Assembly: GCA_028583405.1 (NCBI GenBank)
Contig: CM053253.1
Location: 11,543,112-11,607,111, forward strand
Source of the DNA: Pogonophryne albipinna
Taxonomy: Eukaryota; Chordata; Actinopteri; Perciformes; Artedidraconidae
DNA: 64,000 nucleotides
Direction: 5' to 3'
The notes below the pieces were generated by a model. That model searched no databases. It saw nothing but the letters and a program-made list of their open reading frames with translations, and was not told the DNA's origin. The stretch's first letter is position 1; every line of letters starts with the position of its first letter. Positions 48,601 to 59,600 of this stretch are shown here, in pieces. The translations under genes and the position numbers were made by a program.

Positions 48601-48960
48601 TCAAAGATGGCAGAAAACATGCATTATTGTACCCAGGGGTGGAGTTTGACAAAGGATTACTCAAAAAGTACACAGTAAAAGTACTTGATTGTACTTGTGC
48701 TACTAGTCCAGGTAGTACTGAATCCAACAGTACCAATTTCACTAAGAATTTATTGCAAAAAATGATTGTATCTCTCATCAAAGATGGCAGAAAACATGCA
48801 TTATTGTACTCTGGAGGGGAGTTTGACAGAGTATTACTCAAATAGTACACAGTAAAAGTACTTGATTGTATTTGTGGTAGTAGTCTAACATGTACTGAGT
48901 CCAACAGTACCAATTTTATTAAGAACTTATGGCTAAAAATCATTTTATCCCTCATAAAAT
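45690..48960. repeat. 177-bp satellite with a 9-unit higher-order repeat
   Basis: About 18 tandem units; successive GTACACAGTAAAAGTACTTG motifs are 177 bp apart (for example 46544 and 46721). Variant units recur 1593 bp (9 x 177) apart: the CTAGTCCATG variant at 45871 and 47464, and a unit start at 46503 and 48096. The second higher-order copy lacks two units. Since 177 is a multiple of three, long stop-free frames arise on both strands; they show no protein family. Confidence 0.95.
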
Positions 48961-50646
48961 ATCATTGATTGATTGATCAAATATAGCATAAGCACTTGTA
49001 CTACCGTCAGCGCCGCTTCTCGGCGATTACCGTAAAGACGCTATTAATCGCGCACTCAAAAATGAAGCGCTGCTCATTTGACCAAGCAAATGCGAGAGAC
49101 GGCTGAGTTGACCGCAGTGTGGGATGGCAGTAAGACGATATGGGTCCGTTCTTATTGTGCATCCATGGGTAAAGATAAACGCAACTCACATTGGTTTCTC
49201 AAACAGCATCTCTGTAAACTACGTGTATTCACTGAATTTCACTCTCTGCCTTTAACGGCTCGTTGTAGCTCCAATAGCTCCAGCCACCACCCTCCCGGAG
49301 TCCCTGTGAGCACAGTGTGCTCTGATTGGTCGGGACACGTAACATGAACGTGCCGGGTGGCGCGGTCCCGTGGGTTAGATGCGCGTTCATAATGCATTGG
49401 GAAATAACTCTCAGAATAACGTTATTAGCACATTATTACAACTTGAGGAACGAATGTTTTTAATAAGGGCTATACAAGTGTTCATACTTGGTAGTTTATT
49501 TAGTTTAAAAAAAATTATCCAACGATTTACAGACCATTCTTTCCCCATGTAAGTCAATGGGAAAAAGTGTTTCCGGGCCTGGCAACCAAACGGAAGTGTA
49601 GTACCGCCGTTTGGCCAGCACGAATATTTTCATGTGAGTCCGGCGCACTTCCTGGGGGCTTGGATGAGAGCAGTTAATAAAATAATATCCAGGGGATGCA
49701 TGCAGAGCTGTCATTGGCTGAGATCAGTCCGGCCGTGCGTCACGACTCTTTGAAACATCTCTGTTGCCGGAAATGCATCCACGAAGGAGCCGTGGAGGAC
49801 CCATCAGTGTATCCTCGGTTAGAGCTCCTCCAGAGAGCCTCCTCGATGCTCGATGCTCGGTCCTCGAAGTGCATTTAGAGAAATGAGATGTCCTTCAACA
49901 TGGCGCGCTGAAATTCATTTCCGGGTCACTACCGGAGGACCGAGGAGTCGAGGAGTCGAGGAGGGGGATTTGCTGAAATGAGAACGGGCCCTACACGGTC
50001 CTCCACGGCTCCTTCTTGGATGCATTTCCGGCAACAAAGATGTGACGCACGGCCGGACTTATCTCAGCCAATGACAGCTCTTCATGCATCCCCTGGATAT
50101 TATTTTATTAACTGCTTTCATCGCAACGCGATGTTTACAGTGAGAACAGCTGTGAGGTCCATGCAGAAAGCAGAGCAGTGTGTATAATATATATCACTCA
50201 GTATAACAGGCCTACTCTTTTTATTTGCTTTAGTTTAGTAGATATCTACAAAGAGTCGATATTTTTCTAAAACCATGTAGTGCTTCACATAATAAAATAC
50301 ACAACGGCTGTAGCCTGTTTTAGGAACTGTATGTGCGTGTGTGTGTGTGTCCGCATCTGTAGCCTGTTATTATCTCATTATACCGCACTGTGAATGAATT
50401 AAAAGTAAATATATAAGTGGTCATGAACACATCTGTCCATCAGACAGAGGGCTGCTGTGCCTCCTGTCATCATTAATGGACGTCTCTTTAAAATGACCGC
50501 TCAGAGGAGAGGAGTTCTCATTTCTCTAACCGCCTGCTGCTTCCCCTCCTCTCTCCTCGGCTCCTCCGCTCGCATCTCCTGTGGGCGGGACTAAGTATCG
50601 AGGATAGGAGTCGAGGAGGGGAGTTAGAGAAATGAGAAAGGGCCCT
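48961..50646. repeat. Third, diverged and rearranged copy of palindrome-arm sequence
   Basis: 49005-49130 matches 29885-30015 (CCGCTTCTC.GCGATTACCG and following). 49795-49993 matches 31370-31572. 50125-50645 matches parts of 30597-31370 with deletions. Order and spacing differ from the arms, and divergence is clearly higher than between the two arms. 49170-49330 also contains a fragment related to the element at 62868-63367. Confidence 0.8.
49670..50116. mobile_element. DNA element with ~125-bp inverted repeats and a nested insert
   Basis: 49670-49798 and 49994-50116 are inverted copies (GCAGTTAATAAAATAATATC through CCGTGGAGGACC) with a few mismatches. Between them sits a 195-bp segment that also occurs on its own in both palindrome arms, so either it inserted here or the long inverted repeats formed around it. 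Confidence 0.8.
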
Positions 50647-51704
50647 GGGTTGCATTCCAATAGTCCATTTAGCTTAGGAACCTTCCTAACGGAGTGAAAT
50701 GACCCGGAAGTACGTCACTGGCAGCCATGATAAGTGCCGTTCCAATTCTCCAAATGAAAGGAAAGGAGGTTTCAAACTTCCTTTATAACCTCCTTTAGCT
50801 TAGGAACCACTGGACCTCCCTAACCGAAAGGAGAGGAGAAAATGCTGCCCCACAATGCATTGCAGCCGCAGCATTTGCCATCACAACAGTCGGCCGTTCA
50901 CGGAAACAACCGATTATGACCGAGAAATGATATCATGAAAGTTACGGTGCTTATTAAGCTTTTTAAAACGTATGTGGTAAGTTGACAAAGTGCTTTTTTC
51001 TGAACGTTCATCAGTATTATAATCAAAAAGAGAAATATGAACGTTAGTTTTTACTGAAATGATCAAATAAAGTCAACATCTCACAGTCTTTACTGAGCTG
51101 TGTGGAGTTTGTTCAACTTTTAAAAGATGTTTGAATGGTGATATACACAGTGATAGATGTTAAGGACTAACGTTTATAATAAATACATTTGTATTGATTT
51201 TAAGATATTTTCATACAATCATACGTATTGGGATCATTTGTATTAATGTGGACCGGAGGGAGAGGGTGACGAGCATAAGTTTCACTTTCCTTTTTTATTT
51301 CAATTCCAACTTTGGTCATGAAGAATATTTTTCTCTGTTGTCCACGTTCATAAAGCATAAAACAACAGCGTCAGAGCACGGTGCAGAGTCTCTAGATGAG
51401 TTTACAGTAGTCCCTCGTTCTTATTAAACATCCATGTTGTAGTCCGCTGTATAGAAAACTGTAGTTTCCATAGTTTCCCCACAGCAGCAGACGCATATTC
51501 ATGACGTCCGCTGGCGCATCATAAACACTTCGGATAGTGAAAGTGCATTCGGATTCTCTAAAGTACCGCGGTCTCTTCTCCTAAGTCCTTTTGAATTCTC
51601 CTATCCACTATCCCTTAACCCCGTGACGTTTCACTCAGAGGTCAAGGAATAGGAGATAGGGTTAGAATTTAGGAGCTGATTTTTGGATTATCGGAACGCA
51701 ACCC
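50647..51704. mobile_element. Non-autonomous DNA transposon, about 1.06 kb
   Basis: The imperfect terminal inverted repeats are GGGTTGCATTCCAATAGTCC and, from the other end, GGGTTGCGTTCCGATAATCC. No transposase is seen. A CCT/TCC flank is too short to call a target duplication, so the superfamily is open. Confidence 0.72.
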
Positions 51705-52039
51705 TCCTGTTGTCAATGGTTATGACGCAAGCAAATACGCGTGTTGCGTGACAACCTCCTACCCCTCGCATGTTCATTAAAGGAGAATGCCACAACATTT
51801 AGAAAGTTAATGTTATATTATTCATAGTGTAAGTGGGTCATTCTCATAGACTGTATAGACTGTGTCATTCTACAGAAAAGGTGGAAGTGCGGTCACTTAC
51901 TTTTGCAGACACCAAAATACATGACGTTGACCTAATACTCACATTCATTATATATGTTGAATAAATAGAGATTGTCTTTGCAATGGTACTAAATAAAAAA
52001 TAAATAAAAAATGGTTTTATACGTAAATTGCAATTTATT

Positions 52040-52380
52040 TAAAATGCCAAGTTCAAGGAACTTCGCATTCACACCGCAGTACTTTTCCCACAAAGGTTCA
52101 TGAGAACTTAGTTCATGAGAACTCTTTAGTTCTCATGAACTAAGTACAGATCGCGTTCACACCGGAATAAATCCCTGGGGGAGGATTAGGCAAATGAAGC
52201 CGCTGACGTCACTTCTTCTTCTTCTGCTTTGGGTTTACTGGCAGGCCGCAAACCACTTCACGGCGTACACTGCCGCCCAAAGTCACCGGCCGGAAGTCCC
52301 CGGAGTTGGGGACTGGCTTCAGTAGAAGCTGCTGGGACTCCCAGCAGCTTCTACTGAAGCCTTCCGAATAAATCGCCAGA
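52040..52380. repeat. Foldback-rich repeat with a 47-nt exact hairpin
   Basis: 52098-52146 holds inverted GTTCATGAGAACT / AGTTCTCATGAAC copies next to GTTCACACCGG-type motifs seen in small DNA elements. At 52315-52361, two exactly complementary 23-nt arms (GGCTTCAGTAGAAGCTGCTG...) flank a single C. Confidence 0.65.
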
Positions 52381-52767
52381 ACGCCGACACCTCCTCATCT
52401 CCACCGCTCCCATGATTTATTTTGTGTTGCCATAAGTTAGTCTCTCTGCGTTTAAGCTCTACTTGTTGTGGATTCATCAAGTTAAGAGTTAGTTATTGCT
52501 ATTTAACAGGTTTTAGATGTTTTTAGAAGGAATATATTTCTGCAGATTTGTATCAGACACCTTTTCTGTAGAATGACCCATGTATATTAAAATACAATCT
52601 TCACATCCAATCCAACTACCTATATGACAATGTTTTAATTAGTATCTTCAATTCATGGAGCAAAACCCTCCACCATTATGGGATGCTGCTGAGTATCTAA
52701 TGTGTCATCACCATGAGGGATGCTTGAGGGAGTGTTAGTGAGGTAAGTGTTCATGTATTTGTTATAA

Positions 52768-53064
52768 TCAGGTTCTTAAAATGATATGCATATTACACCC
52801 CTGGCCCTGTGTGATTATTACATATTTAATTCCAAACCCATGGGCATTAATTGTTGCTATGACAGATTGCACACTGCTGGGAAGACTGTGTATTACATTT
52901 TGGACCCTGACTGCAGGAATGTTGCTCCATTCGTCTATAAAAGCTTTACTGGGGTTGGACATTGAAGCTGGAAATAAGGCCTGGTTGGGATTCATTGTTC
53001 TAATTAATCTGAACGTGTGTGTTGGTGGTTGATGCCGGGGCTCTGTGCAGTCAAGATATTTCAC
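52768..53064 (-). pseudogene. Possible Tc1-like transposase C-terminal fragment
   Basis: A 98-codon frame reads AFIDEWSNIP, then VIHSLPSSVQSVI and a final GIKY. This spacing resembles the C-terminus of Tc1-type transposases (EEW..IP...L..SMP.R...VI...GG.T.Y). No terminal repeats are visible nearby. The match is weak and from memory of the pattern only. Confidence 0.35.
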
Positions 53065-53112
53065 ACCAAACTATGAACAAAAAATGTTATGAACCTTGTC
53101 TGTGCATGCAGG

Positions 53113-53190
53113 GCTGGAATGTAACTGAGTACATGTTCTCAAGTACTGCACTCAAGTACAACCTTGAGGTACTGAGTTCACTTTAACATT
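53113..53190. repeat. Fragment of the AAGTAACTAAGTA-type repeat
   Basis: GGAATGTAACTGAGTACATG and CTCAAGTACTGCACTCAAGT resemble the start of the repeat at 24066-24470. Confidence 0.5.
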
Positions 53191-56100
53191 GTTGTCCACA
53201 TTGGGCTTATACATAGTGCATGTTTCTATGTATTTGTATTGTTATTACTAGGAAGAGTATTATTTGATGACCACATACTAAGGTGGACCAAATAAAGGTG
53301 TTTTGCTAACCCTTGTTTTATTTTAAATTATAAAACAATGACAACAACTGAGCACAAAATAAAGAAACAAAAAGCGGCTTTAGGATCACAAAGAGAGGTT
53401 TCTGGACACTATGTTCTGCTTCAGATGCAAAAACATCAATTCAAGGAATTGAGGTAATTCTGTTGAAACATATACCAGGAGAAAAACATACATGCATTTG
53501 AAATTCAGTGGCATTCCTCATTAATTCTACATCTTATGTCATACAGGAAATATGCCATGTTACTCATTTTACTCAAATTTGTTTATTAGCTGAAAAGAAA
53601 CTATCCTCAGTGTCTAACTAATACACCATCACATTAAACAACCCTTCGTCTGTAAGATATGTGCTTATTTAGTAAAATGATGTTCGTCAGTACAAGATAA
53701 ACTGGAACTACTACATAGTTTTTGCTCATTATTCCTAGCTGGATCTCTGAGAGGACAGATGGCGAGAGGGGGATGGCCACTAGGGCGGGGACTAAAGTCA
53801 GAATGGGCTTCAAACTCTCAGTCCATCAAGAAAACACAAAGATCCCAAAGATATTCCTAGATACTTAACCAGAGTATTGCCTCGTCCACATGATGGTTGA
53901 GCAGCACATCCACATGATCTGCCTCCAGAGATGCACCTTCTGTCCATTTGGTAGCCCTTTGAAACTCAGGAAGTAGTGGTAAACAAACTGTCTGGAGATC
54001 CCTGATGCTCTCTTAAAGTTCAGTGTGTGGGCAAATAAAGGGATCCGGCTCTCAAATGATATGAAAAAGGGAGAGGTCTTTCCACCATTTGTCAGTCACA
54101 GTTATAAATTCTCACATACAGAACATACCCTGAATGCCTCACACAGATGGAATAGCTTCAGATCATTTGCGAGACCCATTTCAGGGAGTGCTAAAAAACT
54201 CACTGGCAAGGACCTTTGTATATTTGTATTATGTAAGAAGGCCATGCTTTTAGAGATTACACAGTAACAATAAAATGTCTAATCTAATGCTTATGATTTC
54301 TTCGTGTGTAATATTAACTTAAAGCTAATATTACTGCTGTATTATGGATGAGTGCAATCATTAAAAAAACAGCAATAATGATGACCAGGACATGTAGCAA
54401 AGGGATGTTTAATGATTTCTTTGGACGATGAAATGTACATGTCCATTGTTGATGTATTACAAACAAGAGAATAAGAAAATCAACTTGGTGTTGTGTCAGC
54501 ATTCCCAGTTCAACCTCATTTTCTTGTGTGATGTCAACTAAAAGATTCAAAATGGAGCAAAAGAACATGTCTGGAGTTTCACGCAAGGACTGACCAGTAG
54601 GGGGAGAGCCAGCTCTTGCAGACAAAAACTAAAACTAGTGAGTGAAACTACACTGCATGAGTATCTGCTATGCCCAGTTCCACTCATGTACCATTTGGCA
54701 CTTTTGTTTCCATTTGGGAAAACTAAACGTGGAATAATCCAGTCCAATACTCATGATCTGAGACAAAGACCAGGCATAGCGTTTCCGGAGTGAGCTGATG
54801 CAAACACAAGCAAACATGGCTGAGAATGTGCACACAGACACACAGCTGAATTCATGATGAGATTAAATAAAAAGAAATCACTTTAAATCAAAAGCTTCAT
54901 GAAATGACACTGAAATGCAGATGATCATTGCCTTCTTGGCACATTATGGATTCCCTTGCAGCACCATTAATTATTATAAGAACAGAAGTCATGACGTGTT
55001 TAGGTCGACTTCATTTCGGATGAAAGTCAACAAACATTTCAAATGACTTTAACATTTAAATTAAAAAATATGTACCACAGTTCATTCTCACCAAACAGGG
55101 GTGGGAGTTCAAGCTGCTAGAAAGGGCAGCGAAGGAGACTGCCCATTAAGCAGTCAACTAAGGACGCACGTGACTGCACCAAACCTTGTTTTTCTTACTG
55201 AAGAACACGATTTGGATTTCAATTATTTGTCAATGTCTAAGCATTTGGACAGTTAATTTGTGGTTATATAATAAATAATCCATAGTGGTTTTTACCGTCA
55301 AGTTTGTGTTCAACCTGAGATTTTTTTCAAGGGCAGTCAGTTCATAAAAGAAATAAACATTCATCCTTCATGATAAAGTCGTATTGGAAATGCTGAATTA
55401 AATAATTTAAGACTTGTATCTACTGCGGTGCCCGATCTGAAGCGATTTTATTATTGCTATGCTGATCCATTTCCTTTCCAGTGGCAAGTAAACTCCCACC
55501 CTATCACACGCAGTGCTGTTGAATGGGAATGCCATATCAAGTGGTGAATGTCTTGGTCCCCTACATCGCGTGAGGATGCAGTGAAACTCAGAATAATTAG
55601 GCAAACGAAGGTGAGCAAACTCGATCTGAGGTGAATGGAAAAGTGCAGTGATCAAGTCAACATGAGCTGTAAATGCATACAACTTCATACATTCCTCCTG
55701 TAGCTCACTGGCAGGGCAGTCATTCCTCACGTGCCTTCACAACAAAAACAAAAACAAAAGTAAGACTTTAACGATGGCTATTCACAGACACAGACTGTGT
55801 AGTGTGCGTTTGTGATGAGGGGAGGAAGAGAGAAAGAGAGGTGGAGTGCTAATATATCATGAAATTACATGTACTCGATTTATAAAAAACTACCGTGGTA
55901 CTGAACACTGACCTCTTTCTAACAAATAATCTGGTATACAACATTTACAAAATGAACATTGTAATAGTGTGATATTTATAATATATATGCTACTGCCTTC
56001 CTCTGGTTCTCTGCATTTGTTAAACCTCCAACCCCTCCTTTTGATTGGTACGCAGTAACGCGTACACAGCACACCCGACGAGTAGCAGCCTAATACAAAT

Positions 56101-56607
56101 AGAGAACAGGAAGACTCTGTGGACAGTGAGTACACCTGCATGTGTGTCCTGAGTGTGTGTGTATGGTAGCTCCGCTCGTCCACCAGGCAGCCACAAGTTG
56201 CCGGTAGACTCCGCAGTGAAGGGAAATTTAAGAGAGAGTAAACTTCTGGGATACCAAGATTCTTCAGCTCACGTGGTACAGGATGTCCTTATCCAAGATA
56301 CTTGCACATTTAAGACAGTCCTGATATACTTAAAGAGATAATAATTATTATAATGTCAATAATAACAATAGTATTAAACATGTGTCATGGTTATTTCTGT
56401 CCCATGGCAGCGGGGGGGGGGATAGTCTGCAATATTCTGGATTGTTTTCGGTGTGTGATCGCCACATTTCTCCCGCCGTCAGCTGCTGTGAGGGATCGGC
56501 CTCTGTGCATCTGTGTGTGTTTGTCTCCGTGTGTGTTTTGTGTCAATGAATGTGTGAAGTGAGTCTGGATTTTTTTTTTTTTATCGGTGATCTGTGCTGG
56601 TTCACTC
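53191..56607. other. Non-coding interval; probable DLGAP 3' UTR toward 56607
   Basis: Dispersed, A/T-rich sequence with no convincing exon. The part next to 56607 is expected to be the DLGAP 3' UTR; where it ends cannot be told. Frames such as the one at 54025-54267 (+) have no recognisable family. Confidence 0.5.
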
Positions 56608-59600
56608 TCAGAGGCGGGTTTGGGCCTCGGGGACGTAGATTTCGATGCTGTCGGCGCTTTCCGTGGCCGAGTTCTGTCGTACTGACGCCGCGCGCTTTGC
56701 CGCCATCAAGCGCTTCCTGGCTTCTTGCCGCTGTTTGTCCACGGCCGAGTCCACGCTTCTGTCCTTCCCTGCCGACAGCTTGGGCTTAGTCTGCTTCTTT
56801 GGCACAGATGATGGAAGCTGCTTGTTTTCGTCCTGAGGAAATCATGTCAAGAAGGAAAAGGAATAAGGTACGGTGGTACCAGCTGAGAACACAACCTGGT
56901 GATGAACACTCATTTGTTAGTCACTTAGCATGCCAACTACTACCTTGACTAACCAACAGGTAGCTCTGTCAATAGAGAAATGTAAAAAGGGTCATTAATT
57001 TACAAGATATTAAGAGAAAATATTCGCTTTGGTAAAGCCGACACCAGCAAACGTTTGGCACTTTCACTTGATCATTTTAACAATTCCTCATCAAAATAGA
57101 TGCAGATACATTTTGGTTGACTGATGAATTAAAAAAACGGTACTTGAGTTACAACTTTGTATCCAAAAACTTAAGCTGATCATAATCGCCCTACACCAAA
57201 CTTCACCTTCTTCTCTGGTTTTTCAGGAAGTTGCCAGTTGTTGGCTTTCAGTTGGTAGAGCTCGTCAAACTTCATGCTGATGTCCTCTATTGAGAGTTGT
57301 AGCAGATCCCAGAACCCTGCGAGGTCCTGCGCTGTTGGTCGTGGGTTGGCATTAACGTCCTAGTGAGAGGAAAACAAGAAGTAAATTACTTTCATCAAAT
57401 CAGAGAGCAATAATCATATTCCTCCTCTCACACATATTTTTCCTGCGCAGCTCCTTCAAGCAAATGGATGAAGAGTAAAATTACATTTGACACCAATCAA
57501 CTTTCTACATTTCAACAGGATTGGACTTGGAACGGCGGGACAATAAAGTCAACAGAACATTCTCACAGTAAATCTGAATATCCTCCAGGGTTTCATATTT
57601 CATGCCAGAAAGGATCGTTTCATCTCTGAATGTAATTGGAAGACTTCTGCATGTCAGTATGTACATGACGAGTTTGTAGGAAGCAGGTCAGTTGGAGATT
57701 GAGAAGCCAATAAAAACATCTGGTAAGTAGAGGAGTGTATCAAGAGAGACATTCAATAGGATGTAATGAAGCCACTCACCAAGTTCTCATTACAGAGTCC
57801 TCTGAACTGCTCAAACTTCTTTGTGATGAGGAGCTGAGCGCTGCCGACTGCACTGCGGACCGTCCCCAACACTAAGAGAGAGAAACATATAATACAATCA
57901 GCAAGTTTTCAGAGTAGAAACATTTGGAGCTTTAGGATACATAAAACTACAAAAAGGAGGTGAAAAGGCAGCAATCCTGATTGAAAGAACATGAAAGGGT
58001 TAGGTAGCCCCATTGGGGCAAAGTGGAGGGTTACTATGATTTTATACTTGTATCTAGTATTGAAACATTTATCTTGACATTTAGCACTTAACAGCGATTT
58101 CCTGACAAGTAATATTCTAAGCACATCTTAAGGATATTACAAATGTCTATCCTTTTTTATTTCAATTCATAATTCAGGACCACAGAGAGCAGAAGGACTG
58201 ATGGAGCCTCTGAATCTAGTTTGCCGCGTGCTCATTCATATTTAAGTCACTGCAGAGATAGATCTGCCTAAAAGCCTGAGTGGTATTCTGGGAGATGAAA
58301 AAGTGAAATGACTGCGGTTGCTCTGTTGCAGCCAAAACAAAGTGCACTCCCCTACAATGAGCTTGTTCTGTTTCTGTGAGCTGATGGCAGTAATGACTGT
58401 CTCATTGTTCATCGTAAACAAAGACAAGCCCTAGTCCTCTGTCTGTGGAGCCTACTAACAACAACATCAATTTCATTCTTTAAGTTACACAATGACAAGC
58501 CATTAACTCTACTTGATTTAGTTCTGTGTATTTGAAGTCTTTCCTTTGTCTCTTTTTGTGACGATTGATCTAGAAAGATGCCCTTGAAATGACCTACTTT
58601 TTTAAGATTAAGCTTTTCATCCAAGATTCTTTTAAGAACACTAAGAAGGCTAATTTTCACATTTACCAAGTAGCTTCAGATCTAAAATATCATCCGATTT
58701 ATTGTCTAGTGTAAGTTGGTCCAAAGTAAATAGTTATTTCATGCACTTGTATCTCTTACCCTCCTCTGAAATCATGTTGTCTTTGGTCTCCTTCTCCATC
58801 TGTTGACACCAGCCCTCCATGCGCCCCGCCTCCGCCTGCAGCAGCTTCATAAACCAGTTCCCGTCTCGGAGGCAGGCTGGCGTCCCGGGCTGAGCACCCT
58901 CTCCGGGGGTGCTGCAGTTCCCGGTCTCCAGGCTGGGGTCAGGCGGTGGCAGCGAGGAGGGGTCTAAAGCCGGGTCAAGAGTCTCCGGGGGCGAGTTGGA
59001 TATCCTGGAGGGGGCTGAGGAGTGTTCAAGGGGCTTCTGCTCCATGGCTTTGTCCTGTCTGGTGGCGTTCACTGTTTGACTGTCGGTGCCGTTGGTTGTG
59101 ATGTTTTCTGTGGTCGCGGCGTCCTGGGGCTCCTGAGGCTCAGTCTCTGTGTTTTGTCTGGACGCCATGCTGTTGTCCCGACTGAGACTGCAGAGACAGG
59201 CATTAACATCAGCTTCTGACAGACAGTTAAATAAATAAGATGATGAAGTGTGTGTCAAACACGTCCCACAGTAACAGTTTGGGGTCACCGTGCTTAAGTG
59301 ACAGAACATTATTGCAGCTGATGGTGCAGTAGGATCTATTGCAAAGGAGCACAAGTATACAACAACGAGGCTTCAGAGATAACGAGCAGCAGGAAAGGAA
59401 GCAGGCTGTCAACCAAATGGGATGAGGGGAAATGACAGTGCGTTGGAAAGGTTGAAATGCCCAGTTTTTCAGGTCACTATGGTCATAACTAGAGTAAAAA
59501 GTAGTGGTGCACGATAATTATCGGCCCAATAATTATCGGTCCGATATTAGGAATTATGACGTCATCCCGATAAACCCGATAAAAGTATTAATAGCCCCGA

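Noticed and set aside
45795..48955. Stop-free frames of 110-234 codons on both strands
   Set aside because: They result from a 177-bp satellite whose period is a multiple of three; there is no family motif and both strands are open alike.
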